Notes: generated by a model from the sequence alone, not told the origin. DNA of 64,000 nt from Terrimonas ferruginea DSM 30193 (GCF_000425585.1 NZ_KE384403.1:6203-70202); one strand, 5' to 3'. Shown: positions 1 to 8,213, counted from the first letter of the stretch. Numbers and translations: made by a program.

Positions 1-1
1 G

Positions 2-25
2 CTCGTTGGTCGGGAGACCAACGAG
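2..25. repeat. Perfect palindrome, GTTGGTC core
   Basis: A 10-bp perfect inverted repeat (arms 2-11 and 16-25) around the loop GGGA. The inner core is GTTGGTC-GGGA-GACCAAC. A second palindrome with the same core lies at 77-100. No T-tract follows on either strand, so it is not an obvious intrinsic terminator. It could be a REP-like or extragenic repeat, but only two copies are visible here. Confidence 0.7.
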
Positions 26-76
26 GGAGATCTTCTCTTCAATTGAAAATGCGCGTTCAAAGAAAGGAAGGCAGCC

Positions 77-100
77 CCTGTTGGTCTCCTGACCAACAGG
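77..100. repeat. Perfect palindrome, second GTTGGTC copy
   Basis: A 10-bp perfect inverted repeat (77-86 and 91-100) around the loop TCCT. Read on the opposite strand, the copy at 2-25 has loop TCCC, so the two copies appear to sit in opposite orientation. Both lie downstream of the OmpA-family gene, beyond its terminator. Function unknown. Confidence 0.7.
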
Positions 101-178
101 CCACCCACGAGCCACATGACCCTTCGCAAAAACAATGCGGCTCCGTATTGCCTGCGGGAGCAACATATGCAAAAAAGC

Positions 179-205
179 AAATACCCCGCACAGGACGGGG
201 TATTT
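179..205 (-). terminator. Terminator of the OmpA-family gene
   Basis: A 10-bp stem (179-188 with 196-205) with a 7-nt loop. It lies just past the stop codon at 233 and is followed on the minus strand by a T-rich stretch (complement of the A-run 171-176). Confidence 0.8.
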
Positions 206-232
206 ATGCATGTTGCCACAGGGAATTATAAG

Positions 233-2011
233 TTAATAAGACAACACCTTGATTTCTGTTCTTCTGTTTTGCTGGTGCTGGTCTTCGCTACAATTTATAC
301 CATTCACACATTCGTTGAGCGGTTTTGTTTCGCCGTAACCGCGTGCGGTAAGCCTGTTCTTCTCCACGCCTTTCGACACCAGGTAGTTCACAGCGGCCTC
401 TGCACGTCTGCGGGAAAGACTCATGTTATAGGCATCACTTCCGCGACTGTCTGTGTGAGACGACAGTTCTATCCGCAGGGTTGGATTCTGTTTCATTATA
501 TTGACCACATTATCCAGTACTGTTGCTGCATCGGAGCGGATAAAACTCTTATCCAGGTCGTAAAGAATATTCTTCAACACCCAGGTCGATCCCTGCTGCA
601 AGTTACATACACCTAATTTAAGGCTTACATAAAGTGTCTTGGTACGATCAAGTCCTTGAGTGGTTACTTGTTCTGTTTGTGAATATTTACCGGCCTGGTT
701 TGCTACAATCGTATAGGCTGTGGCGGGATCGAGCTGATAAATAAACTTGCCTTCACCATCGGACACCTGGCTCATGTTGGTATGCGAGCCGCTGTTGGTG
801 AGTGTGGTATTGATGTTTTTCAATTTCTGTTCGCTCGCGCATTCAACGGTCTCGCCGATGAGTGTAAAGCGCGGATCGTCGTGAAAAACTTCCTTGTAAA
901 TAACGGTGCCGCTTTGTTTAAAGTCGGCCGGTGTAATGAGTACTGTTGTGGTGGCCACGCCATTTTTCTCGCCATGTGCGGCATAACTTCCTTCCGTGGC
1001 TTCTTTCAGGCGATCGGCCTCGCCGTTGGCGTTGGTCAGTGACGTAAAGGTGTTGCCCTCGTAAGCAATATCAACGCGCACTCCGCTCAGTGCCAGGCCG
1101 GTCTGACGGTCTTTCACTACCACAAGAATATCTTTCTTCATTTCTTCTTTCTTCGGTGCAGGCGCCGGTGTTTTGGCTACTTCTTGCGCTACCTCAGGCA
1201 ATGGCCTCGGTTTCGCAGGTTCATGTTTTTTACCAAAAATGTATTTCACGCCGGCAGTGAGATTCACGGCCTGTGTATAGGTGCGTGCATATTCAGGTTT
1301 CTCTGCATAAAAAGCCAGGGGATCGTCAACGATGTCATTTGCATTAAGCGGCTTCAAAGCAGGACGATAGCTGACATAGTACTCGCTGCTGTCTTTTGAA
1401 AAGCGACGGCTGATCGTGCTCAGGTAATCACCCTGCAGGAAGAGCGCCCAATTATCGTTGAGTTTATAATTGAAGCGAAGACCGCCTACGCCTACCCATG
1501 CCTTCGGATCATCTTTGGGATTGGCAGTACTAAAAATGTCGATCGAACCGCTGGTGAGCGGTGTTGTGTAGGTCATCGTTTGTGTGTAATCAGGAAACTG
1601 TTGCAGCATAACACCGGCTTTGGCAAAAGCCTCGATCTCCAGCGAACCGATTGCGGTGCGGTAAACAGGGCCTAAAGTGAAAGCCATGTGCCGGAATGAT
1701 TTCGGAGAGTTGAATGTGGTAGCAATATATCCATTACCAAAAAAAACCGAATCGAATGCAGGCAATCCATGTTGCAGGTAACGTGCGTCGATACCGATGC
1801 CCCAGTGATTGCCCCCGAAATATTTATCGGCGAAAAGTCCGGCCGTATAACCCATGCGGGCCTTTCCGATCTCTCCTTTATAAGTACCAAGCGGTTGACT
1901 GCCGCCACCAAAAACACCCACCTGCCACTGGCCGGGCTCCCTGGTTTTGGTTTGTGCAGCAACCATATAACTGATTAAGAGGCAAAATGAACTGATGATT
2001 AGCGTTTTCAT
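233..2011 (-). CDS. OmpA-family outer-membrane protein with N-terminal barrel
   Basis: Envelope protein of 592 aa. From the Met at 2011 it has a signal peptide (MKTLIISSFCLLISYMVAAQ). Residues of about 25-265 look like an outer-membrane beta-barrel with alternating aromatic strands. A Pro/Ala/Lys/Glu linker and two Ig-like or carboxypeptidase-regulatory-like segments follow. The C-terminal ~110 residues are an OmpA/MotB peptidoglycan-binding domain (SHTDSRGSDAYNMSLSRRRAE carries the diaminopimelate-binding Asp and Arg). The reading frame extends 10 codons upstream, but those residues would spoil the signal peptide. It probably tethers outer membrane to peptidoglycan. It is monocistronic, with its own terminator, and divergent from the pirin gene. 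The family call is firm; the barrel's role is inferred. Confidence 0.88.
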   Translation of the reverse strand: MKTLIISSFCLLISYMVAAQTKTREPGQWQVGVFGGGSQPLGTYKGEIGKARMGYTAGLFADKYFGGNHWGIGIDARYLQHGLPAFDSVFFGNGYIATTFNSPKSFRHMAFTLGPVYRTAIGSLEIEAFAKAGVMLQQFPDYTQTMTYTTPLTSGSIDIFSTANPKDDPKAWVGVGGLRFNYKLNDNWALFLQGDYLSTISRRFSKDSSEYYVSYRPALKPLNANDIVDDPLAFYAEKPEYARTYTQAVNLTAGVKYIFGKKHEPAKPRPLPEVAQEVAKTPAPAPKKEEMKKDILVVVKDRQTGLALSGVRVDIAYEGNTFTSLTNANGEADRLKEATEGSYAAHGEKNGVATTTVLITPADFKQSGTVIYKEVFHDDPRFTLIGETVECASEQKLKNINTTLTNSGSHTNMSQVSDGEGKFIYQLDPATAYTIVANQAGKYSQTEQVTTQGLDRTKTLYVSLKLGVCNLQQGSTWVLKNILYDLDKSFIRSDAATVLDNVVNIMKQNPTLRIELSSHTDSRGSDAYNMSLSRRRAEAAVNYLVSKGVEKNRLTARGYGETKPLNECVNGINCSEDQHQQNRRTEIKVLSY

Positions 2012-2344
2012 ATACAAAGCGTTTGATGAGCAATGCATCACGCCGCAGCGCGATTTTTTCTTTATATCAAAGGGAGGGAGATTTTGTTACCTCGCTGAGA
2101 GGAAAAATCAGGTTTCACGCAAAGCGAAATAAGGAGCAAGGGCGCAATGGGCTGACGCTTCGATAAGTTCCATGCAAAGCGACATAAGGAGCAAAGGCGC
2201 TAAGAAACGGCTGTTTTATTGACGATTCACGATTCACGATTGACCATTGACGATTCACGTTTCCCGTTCTTACCATACATCAACGCCCCCCGCCAACACG
2301 CATCGTAGCTTTGCTCTATCATTTAAAAAACAAAGGAGTTAGAT
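2012..2344. repeat. 333-bp divergent intergenic region with direct and tandem repeats
   Basis: Holds two copies of a 32-bp direct repeat (2116-2147 and 2171-2202, 28 of 32 identical; shared core GCAAAGCGA then ATAAGGAGCAA) at a 55-bp period. Then comes a tandem run of the words GATTCAC/GATTGAC at 2220-2259, next to GGCTGTTTTA. The same words recur at 12127-12150, 15590-15640 and 33170-33210. The pirin promoter closes the region. No open frame here looks coding. Confidence 0.65.
2306..2313 (+). promoter_or_regulatory. -7 element of the pirin gene
   Basis: TAGCTTTG matches the Bacteroidota -7 consensus TAnnTTTG and lies 31 nt before the ATG. A purine-rich AAAGGAG sits at about 2332-2338. The -33 TTTG is not well preserved. 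Confidence 0.6.
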
Positions 2345-3220
2345 ATGGCTATCAAAACTGTTCAGCAGGTATTGGCTCCCCCAGATCCGCATATGGTGGG
2401 AGATGGCTTCCGGGTACACAATTTTTTTCCCGGAGGATACAACATGGGCAAAAAAAGGATGAGTCCCTTTTTTCTGCTCGATTATAATTCACTGGTTGAT
2501 TTTGCAGCGCGTGAAACACCAAGGGGCGTTGGCGTGCACCCGCACCGCGGCTTTGAAACGGTAACCATCGCTTACCAGGGTAAAGTGGCGCACCACGATA
2601 GCGCAGGCCACAGCGGTGTGATCGGAGAGGGTGATGTGCAATGGATGACCGCCGGCTCCGGTATCCTGCACAAAGAATACCATGATGCGGAATACAGCCG
2701 CACCGGCGGACCTTTTCAGATGGTGCAACTCTGGGTCAATCTTCCGCAAAAAGATAAAATGACCACGCCCAAATACCAGGAGATTACACGCGGTAGAATG
2801 GGCCAGTATCATTTACCCGGCGACCAGGGAACCGTTGAAGTAATTGCCGGTTCGTATGAAGGTGTAAAAGGACCTGCACATACTTTCACCCCGATGGAAG
2901 CATATAACCTGCGGGTGAAAAAAGGTGCCGTGGTGAACCTCGATTTGCCCGCTCATTACAATACCGGTTTGCTGGTAGTACAAGGCGGCATCCGCATCAA
3001 CAATACGGAAAAAGCTTCTCTTGATCATTTTGCTTTGTTTGAAAACAACGGCAGCTCTTTCACCGTAGAAGCGCTGGAAGACAGTGTGATCCTGGTCTTG
3101 AGCGGTGAACCCATCGATGAACCGCTCTTTGCCTACGGGCCGTTCCTCATGAATACCTATGAAGAAGTGCAACAGGCCTATGATGATTTTAACAAGGGGA
3201 AATTCGGTTATCTCGAATAA
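2345..3220 (+). CDS. Pirin family protein (cupin)
   Basis: A 291-aa bicupin protein of the pirin family. Visible hallmarks are GVHPHRGFETVT (two metal-binding His) and SGILHKE (third His and the Glu), which form the mononuclear metal site. Length and motif order fit full-length pirins. Members act as quercetin 2,3-dioxygenases or as regulators; which applies here cannot be told from sequence. No signal peptide, so cytoplasmic. ATG at 2345 follows an AAAGGAG sequence and a clear -7 box. It is monocistronic and ends in a strong bidirectional terminator shared with the convergent PAP2 gene. Confidence 0.9.
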   Translation: MAIKTVQQVLAPPDPHMVGDGFRVHNFFPGGYNMGKKRMSPFFLLDYNSLVDFAARETPRGVGVHPHRGFETVTIAYQGKVAHHDSAGHSGVIGEGDVQWMTAGSGILHKEYHDAEYSRTGGPFQMVQLWVNLPQKDKMTTPKYQEITRGRMGQYHLPGDQGTVEVIAGSYEGVKGPAHTFTPMEAYNLRVKKGAVVNLDLPAHYNTGLLVVQGGIRINNTEKASLDHFALFENNGSSFTVEALEDSVILVLSGEPIDEPLFAYGPFLMNTYEEVQQAYDDFNKGKFGYLE

Positions 3221-3253
3221 ATAAAAAGGCTGTCAATGACAGCCTTTTTATTT
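3219..3253. terminator. Bidirectional terminator, pirin / PAP2
   Basis: A 16-bp perfect stem (3219-3234 with 3238-3253) with a 3-nt loop, GC-rich at the apex (GGCTGTC) and A/T-rich at the base. It gives a T-tract on both strands between two convergent genes and starts inside the pirin stop codon. Confidence 0.92.
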
Positions 3254-3257
3254 ATAA

Positions 3258-3938
3258 TCAAAACACAGGAAGAAGCCGCTGTTTGTTGCGTCCCCATTTA
3301 TATTGATGCGTCCAGTACGCCAGCTTCATCGATAAAATACCGATGCCGGCACCGACAAGTACATCGCTTACATAATGCCGGTTGTTCGCCATGCGCAATA
3401 CACCAACAGATGAAGCAATTCCGTATGCCGCATAAGGCATCCATGGCAAACGGTCTTTGTATTCTTCTGATAAAAAAGTAGCTGCCGCAAATGCCTGCGC
3501 CGTATGGCCCGAAGGGAAAGAGTTGTAAGTGGTGCCGTCCGGTCTCAACGTGTGGGTTGTTTTTTTAAGAAAATTCACCGAGCCCAACGTGATCAGTTCT
3601 CCCTTTGCCAATATGACCGAACGATTCAGCAGATCATTGCGCGAAGGCACACCAAATGCATCAAGCCCGTAGGCCAACGCAATCGGGGCATATTGCAGGT
3701 AATTATCAATTTTGGTATGAAAACCGGGAATGTTCTTGTTGCGGCTTTCAAGTACTTCGTTTTTTACCGATTCCGATGACCTTCCATTGCTGAGAATACC
3801 CGCAGCGATCAGGCCCGCAGGCAGTTGCAGTTGACGGATAGAAAAATGGAGAGGCTGGTTGATCCGGGTACTGTCCTGTTGTGCAAACGAGAACACGGAA
3901 AACGACAGGAGCAGCAAGGTGGTGAACAGGCTTCGCAT
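3258..3938 (-). CDS. PAP2-family lipid phosphatase
   Basis: A 226-aa acid phosphatase of the PAP2 superfamily with a signal peptide (cleavage near SFAQ). The three phosphatase motifs are readable: KKTTHTLRP (KX6RP-like), FPSGHT (PSGH) and a C-terminal RMANNRHYVSDVLVG (SRX5HX3D-like, catalytic His). The family dephosphorylates undecaprenyl-PP, phosphatidate or lipid A phosphates. It is the last gene of a minus-strand set after a response regulator, a sensor kinase and an LtaS/EptA-fold transferase. Its upstream region carries the same operator as those genes (3954-3987). The family is certain; a lipid A or undecaprenyl substrate is inferred from context. Confidence 0.88.
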   Translation of the reverse strand: MRSLFTTLLLLSFSVFSFAQQDSTRINQPLHFSIRQLQLPAGLIAAGILSNGRSSESVKNEVLESRNKNIPGFHTKIDNYLQYAPIALAYGLDAFGVPSRNDLLNRSVILAKGELITLGSVNFLKKTTHTLRPDGTTYNSFPSGHTAQAFAAATFLSEEYKDRLPWMPYAAYGIASSVGVLRMANNRHYVSDVLVGAGIGILSMKLAYWTHQYKWGRNKQRLLPVF

Positions 3939-3953
3939 GTGGCTTATTTTATG

Positions 3954-3987
3954 CTAAACTGAACCGCGATTTTGTAGAAATTCTGAA
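3954..3987 (-). promoter_or_regulatory. Operator/promoter upstream of the PAP2 gene
   Basis: Minus-strand reading: TTCAGAA, 4 nt, TACAAAA (11-bp period), 8 nt, then CAGTTTAG as a degenerate -7 element. The 29-bp block 3959-3987 matches the block at 6125-6153 in 25 of 29 positions. It lies 21-49 nt upstream of the start codon. Direct repeats with an 11-bp period are typical sites of OmpR/PhoB-type regulators. Confidence 0.65.
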
Positions 3988-4000
3988 CATTTCCCCCCTT

Positions 4001-6097
4001 TCAGCGAATCTTATATTTTCCTTCACGTATTACCCATGCGGCCGTCTGATAAAAAGCCATCGCTTCGCGCACCAGACTGTCAACGCGTGGCACTTCCTGC
4101 GCCTGGCTGCTTTTAAAATCAGGACGGTATACCTGTATTTTTTTCACCGGAGACTGCACCACCAGTAAACTATCGCGCAGAAATCCAAGCCCCTGGTAGG
4201 TGCTGATGAATGCACGTCGTTCTGCATTTTCGGGAATATGAAAAATATCCTGCCCGAAGAAGCGGCTTTTGTAATCGAAGTTCAGGAAACCGAGAATGCT
4301 GGGTGCTATATCGATCTGTGCCATCAGTTTATCATCCACTGTGGGCGCAATATGACCGGGAGCAAAAAAGATCAGCGGAATATGGTATCCTTTCGGAGGC
4401 AATGCAGATTTGCCCGCGCTCGAAGCACAGTGATCCGCTACAATCACGAACAAGGTATTTTTAAACCAGGGATGCGATGAGGCGCGACGGATAAAATCGC
4501 CGATTGCATAGTCGGTATATTTCACTGCACCATCGCGGCTGTGAGCAGTTGGAGGAATGTCGATCCTTCCTTCGGGATAAGTATACGGGCGGTGATTGGA
4601 TACCGTCATCACATGACTGAAAAATGGTTTGCCTGCGGCGTAATTCTGGTCAAACGTACGAAGGGCCAGGGTGAAAAGATCTTCATCGGCCACGCCCCAG
4701 ATATTGGCATAATGTATTTCATCACTGCGCAACGCAGAGCGGTCGATCACCTCATAGTCATTATGACTAAAGAAATAATTCATGTTATCAAAATAACCAT
4801 AGCCGCCATAAAGGTATTGCGTAATGTACCCCTTGCTGCGGAATATACTTCCCAACGAAAACAGGTTTTCGTTACCCGGACGCTTGACGATGCTTTGCCC
4901 CGGCGTAGGCGGCAGTGCAAGCGACAATGATTCTAATCCACGTACAGTGCGCGTGCCGCTCGCATACATTCCCCTGAATAGTATTCCTCTTGCCCCCAGT
5001 GAATCGAGTTCGGGAGTCAGCCCCTTATCATTGCCAAACGACCCCATGAAGTCCGCGCTCAGGCTTTCAACACTGATCAGCACCACATTCATTTTTTGTT
5101 CCGCGCCGGGATATTGAATAGTGCGCTCCAGGCTCATCGGATCGGAAGACCAGGTGGTATACGGAGTGGTGAGTTTATCACGTACCAGTTTCATGGCCTC
5201 TTTGTCGGGCATGGTTTCGTAATAACGATAAAAGTCCAGTTCGTTTTGCTCGAAGGCTCTTACAAATTCATAAAAACCATTTGCGCCCAGCTCCTGTGTA
5301 TAATTGTCTTTGGAAATATTTTTCCAACCCGGGTCGCCTGCCATCACCGACAAAGCCGGTAGTCCAAAAAGAATAAGGGCTGCGATGATATGCGTGCGCC
5401 AGGTAGCCGGCATCGTAACCGAACTACGGTAAGCCGAACGCAGCAACCAGGTAATGGCTCCGGCCACCAACGCCGTAATAGCAATCAGCCATCCTACGGG
5501 ATAAGATTCGCGGATATTGCCGATCACTTCATGCGTGTAAACAAGATAATCAACGGCAATAAAGTTGTAACGCCCGGAGAACTCGGCCCAGAAAAACCAT
5601 TCACTCACCGCATTGAACAATAAAAGAAACACGAAGATGAGCAACCAGCCCTGCAATACCGTGGCACGCCAGCGAAGCCTGAATGCATGTCCTTTGTATA
5701 ACAACAGCAGGAAGATCAGCAACCGGAGCAGGATATAACTGCCGAAGATAAGCGGCAGGTGTTTATTGAATTCTTTTGGTATAAGCCCGGTAAAGAAGAT
5801 TACGAAAAGACCCGCAGCAAATAAGGCAATCATGACCCAACGGCCATAACGGCTGTAGATCCATTCGCTTGTAAAAGCAATATGCAGCGCAAGCGGAAGC
5901 GCTACAAAAAACACCGTAATGAGATCATAGCCGAATCCGGTAAGCAGCGCCGTAAAGAAACTGCCCAGGGATGGCCGGATCTCGTTGTAAAAACTGAATA
6001 ATAATAACAGCCGTGTGAGGGTGAACACGGACAAGGCAATAACAATCAGCCATGCAACAGGCGCATAGCGGTGGCGGTTCAGCATTGCGTTCTTCAA
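4001..6097 (-). CDS. LtaS/EptA-fold membrane phosphotransferase (sulfatase superfamily)
   Basis: A 698-aa inner-membrane protein. Five or more transmembrane helices fill residues of about 10-260, followed by a large periplasmic alkaline-phosphatase-superfamily domain. NVVLISVESLSADFMGSFG carries the metal-binding Glu, ASGTRTVRGLES the nucleophilic Thr, and ADHCASSAG and GYHIPLIFF the remaining metal ligands. This is the layout of LTA synthase/phosphoglycerol transferases; EptA-type phosphoethanolamine transferases share the fold. In a Gram-negative host a headgroup transferase acting on envelope lipid or glycan is likely; the donor and acceptor cannot be read. It starts 57 nt after the kinase stop codon, with its own copy of the TTCAGAA operator in the gap. 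Confidence 0.85.
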   Translation of the reverse strand: MKNAMLNRHRYAPVAWLIVIALSVFTLTRLLLLFSFYNEIRPSLGSFFTALLTGFGYDLITVFFVALPLALHIAFTSEWIYSRYGRWVMIALFAAGLFVIFFTGLIPKEFNKHLPLIFGSYILLRLLIFLLLLYKGHAFRLRWRATVLQGWLLIFVFLLLFNAVSEWFFWAEFSGRYNFIAVDYLVYTHEVIGNIRESYPVGWLIAITALVAGAITWLLRSAYRSSVTMPATWRTHIIAALILFGLPALSVMAGDPGWKNISKDNYTQELGANGFYEFVRAFEQNELDFYRYYETMPDKEAMKLVRDKLTTPYTTWSSDPMSLERTIQYPGAEQKMNVVLISVESLSADFMGSFGNDKGLTPELDSLGARGILFRGMYASGTRTVRGLESLSLALPPTPGQSIVKRPGNENLFSLGSIFRSKGYITQYLYGGYGYFDNMNYFFSHNDYEVIDRSALRSDEIHYANIWGVADEDLFTLALRTFDQNYAAGKPFFSHVMTVSNHRPYTYPEGRIDIPPTAHSRDGAVKYTDYAIGDFIRRASSHPWFKNTLFVIVADHCASSAGKSALPPKGYHIPLIFFAPGHIAPTVDDKLMAQIDIAPSILGFLNFDYKSRFFGQDIFHIPENAERRAFISTYQGLGFLRDSLLVVQSPVKKIQVYRPDFKSSQAQEVPRVDSLVREAMAFYQTAAWVIREGKYKIR

Positions 6098-6119
6098 TTG
6101 AGCGTGTGTTAATCAACTG

Positions 6120-6153
6120 CAAAGCTGAATAACGATTTTGAAGAAATTCTGAA
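6120..6153 (-). promoter_or_regulatory. Operator/promoter upstream of the LtaS-like gene
   Basis: Minus-strand reading: TTCAGAA, 4 nt, TTCAAAA (11-bp period), 8 nt, CAGCTTTG (one base from TAGCTTTG). It begins 1 nt after the kinase stop codon and ends 22 nt before the ATG. It has the same architecture as the sites at 3954-3987 and 8117-8151. Confidence 0.68.
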
Positions 6154-6154
6154 T

Positions 6155-7441
6155 TCAGAAGCGGATCGTAAATACATGAAAATCTTGTGAATAGGAATAG
6201 CTTACTTCCCAGCCGTAGCGGTTGCAGACCTGTTTTACAATGGCCAGCCCCAGTCCGCTGCCCGGACTTTCGTGCGAAATGTTGCTGAATCGCTGAAACA
6301 GGCCTTCTTCCTTCAACGGACCTTTGCCACTGTTGGAGATGCGCAACTGCCGCGCCGACAACTGCACTTTTATTTTGCCGCCGGCCGGACTGTGCCGGAT
6401 GGCATTGAGTAAAAGATTACTGACCATCGTTTCCACCAATGTTCTGTTCCCGGTAATCTGAATAGCATCATCGATATCTTTTTCCCGCTCAATGCCTTTA
6501 TTGGATAAGTGTTCATCCAGCATCAGCAGGTTTTCGTTTACGATGCCACTGAGATCAATTTGTTGCCTGTCGGCAAATTGGTTATTCTCGATACGCGCCA
6601 GCAACAAAAGATTACGGTTGATGCGTGATACGCGTGACAATGCGCGCGTAGCCTGCTCGATGATATCGGATTGCTCGTTTGTGAGCGTGCTGGATTGCAG
6701 CAGGAGGTCCAGTTTGGAGCGGATAATCGCCAACGGTGTCTGCAATTCATGTGAAGCATTTTCGGTGAACTCCTTTTGCAGACGGTAGGCTGTCATGTCG
6801 GCTTCGATGAGGTTTTGCAATGCATCGTTCAGTTCTCTGAATTCTTTGATCGACGTGTCTTCGAATTGAATGTTTTGCTGACGGCTGAGGTTGAAATGCT
6901 GTACTTTTTCCAACGTTCGGTAAAACGGCTTCCACAACCTTACGGAAATCCGTTTAGTTAAAATAATAAACCCGCCGAGCAGCAGCAGGAAAAAGAAAAC
7001 AGTGACAACGGTGATCGCGGCAATGGTTTCATCAGATTCTTCCACATTCGTTTCAACAATCAGCCGGTAAGGTTTTCCATAAAGAATAAAATAGGTGGAT
7101 AAGCCCCTGAAGCGATTAATATATCCGTCGGGATCATATTTATTAGGACGTAAAACGGTATAGATAGAGTCGGGGCGCATTTCCGCCTGCGACACCGGCT
7201 CGAGTGCGGTGCCGGGTTGTATGCGATCCCAGAGTTCGATACTTTGTTTCAGCAATGTATCGTTCAGGGAAAGTGTCGACAACTCATTCTGTGTTTTTTT
7301 ACTCACGAGTTGATTATGCTCATCGAGCTGAAGGCGCCAGATATAATCAATGATTAAATAATAGGCGGGTATGCTGGTAGCCAGCACTACCAGTGAGTAC
7401 AGGATAAATGCGCGGAGAGGTTTATTGAGGAGCCTGGTCAT
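6155..7441 (-). CDS. Sensor histidine kinase, OmpR-partner type
   Basis: A 428-aa membrane kinase. TM1 is at about residues 10-30, a periplasmic sensor of ~110 residues follows, then TM2 (VVTVFFFLLLLGGFIILT). A HisKA domain carries the phospho-acceptor in FTENASHELQTPLAIIRS, and the HATPase shows NLLLNAIRHSP (N box) and GSGLGLAIVK (G box). I chose ATG 7441, which overlaps the regulator stop by four bases (ATGA) and shows translational coupling; an upstream GTG at 7450 is possible but less likely. It phosphorylates the co-encoded regulator. The signal is unknown; the sensor domain matches no ligand-binding fold I recognise. Confidence 0.9.
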   Translation of the reverse strand: MTRLLNKPLRAFILYSLVVLATSIPAYYLIIDYIWRLQLDEHNQLVSKKTQNELSTLSLNDTLLKQSIELWDRIQPGTALEPVSQAEMRPDSIYTVLRPNKYDPDGYINRFRGLSTYFILYGKPYRLIVETNVEESDETIAAITVVTVFFFLLLLGGFIILTKRISVRLWKPFYRTLEKVQHFNLSRQQNIQFEDTSIKEFRELNDALQNLIEADMTAYRLQKEFTENASHELQTPLAIIRSKLDLLLQSSTLTNEQSDIIEQATRALSRVSRINRNLLLLARIENNQFADRQQIDLSGIVNENLLMLDEHLSNKGIEREKDIDDAIQITGNRTLVETMVSNLLLNAIRHSPAGGKIKVQLSARQLRISNSGKGPLKEEGLFQRFSNISHESPGSGLGLAIVKQVCNRYGWEVSYSYSQDFHVFTIRF

Positions 7442-8112
7442 GATTCCCACTTATAGCCGGAGCCATAGATTGTCTTAAGGTAGTTGGTTGCGCCGGCTTC
7501 TGCTAATTTTTTCTTGAGATTTTTGATATGTGCGTAAACAAAATCGTGACTGTCGAGCATATCGGCGATATCGCCGGAAAGGTGTTCGGCCAGGGCGGTT
7601 TTAGAAACGACCCTGTTGCGGTTGGCCATGAAATAAAGCAGCAGGTCCAGTTCTTTACGGGTAAAATTCACCACTTTACCATGCACGTGTACTGTCTTCG
7701 CCAACAGGTTCACTTCAATTTCTTCCTGGCGCAGCACGTTGGTATTATTGAATTGCTTTCGGCGGATAAGCGAGTAAATTCTGGCGGCCAGCTCGGCCAG
7801 GTGAAACGGTTTGCTGATATAATCATCGGCGCCGATCTGCAGTCCTTTTATTTTATCTTCAACGGCATCTTTTGCGGAGATGATGATCACTCCTTCTTCG
7901 CGTTTGCGGTGCTTTATTTCCTGTAAAATATCGAGTCCGTTTCCGCCGGGCAGCATCAGGTCGAGCAGGATGCAGTCGTACTCGAAAGCGTTGATTTTTT
8001 CGATGGCCTGCCGGAATGAGGCCGCCGTTTCGCAGAGATAACTTTCTCCCGACAAATAATCCGTGATACTGGCGGCCAGCTCAGGTTCGTCTTCTATGAT
8101 GAGCACTTTCAC
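7438..8112 (-). CDS. OmpR/PhoB-family response regulator
   Basis: A 224-aa two-domain regulator. The receiver has acidic pocket IIEDE, phospho-acceptor Asp in CILLDLMLPGG, and a switch Lys in ISKPF. The C-terminal winged helix (about 125-222) ends with the recognition-helix and wing pattern SHDFVYAHIKNLKKKL and YGSGYKWES. The start is GTG at 8112 (MKVLIIEDE). The -7 box TAGATTTG ends only 4 nt before it, so the mRNA may be leaderless or nearly so. It is followed by its kinase with a 4-bp overlap. A TTCAGAA direct repeat in its own promoter suggests autoregulation, and the same element precedes the two downstream lipid genes. Confidence 0.92.
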   Translation of the reverse strand: MKVLIIEDEPELAASITDYLSGESYLCETAASFRQAIEKINAFEYDCILLDLMLPGGNGLDILQEIKHRKREEGVIIISAKDAVEDKIKGLQIGADDYISKPFHLAELAARIYSLIRRKQFNNTNVLRQEEIEVNLLAKTVHVHGKVVNFTRKELDLLLYFMANRNRVVSKTALAEHLSGDIADMLDSHDFVYAHIKNLKKKLAEAGATNYLKTIYGSGYKWES

Positions 8113-8116
8113 CTTA

Positions 8117-8151
8117 CAAATCTAACAGACCAATTCTGAATATTTTCTGAA
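8117..8151 (-). promoter_or_regulatory. Operator/promoter of the response regulator gene
   Basis: Minus-strand reading: TTCAGAA, 4 nt, TTCAGAA (perfect 7-bp direct repeat, 11-bp period; plus-strand positions 8134-8140 and 8145-8151), 9 nt, TAGATTTG (8117-8124). The repeat occupies the place of the -33 element, as expected for an activator of the OmpR family. Confidence 0.72.
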
Positions 8152-8187
8152 TGTGCTATTTGGTTTCGGCGCTTTCGCATTAACCGC

Positions 8188-8195
8188 TAGTTTTG
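8188..8195 (+). promoter_or_regulatory. -7 element of the flavin-reductase-like gene
   Basis: TAGTTTTG matches TAnnTTTG and lies 18 nt before the ATG at 8214. It argues against starting translation at the in-frame TTG inside the box. Confidence 0.6.
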
Positions 8196-8213
8196 TGCCC
8201 TAATTATTATTGT

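Noticed and set aside
1-100. The two GTTGGTC palindromes as a CRISPR-like array
   Set aside because: Only two copies, flanks differ, no regular spacer, and no cas genes in the window.
116-616. A 166-codon open frame on the plus strand at the window start
   Set aside because: Antisense to the OmpA C-terminal domain, no start signals, Cys/His-rich noise typical of shadow frames.
4001-6097. Reading the LtaS-like protein as a true lipoteichoic acid synthase
   Set aside because: The host appears Gram-negative; the fold is shared with EptA and OpgB-like transferases, so the product cannot be named from sequence.
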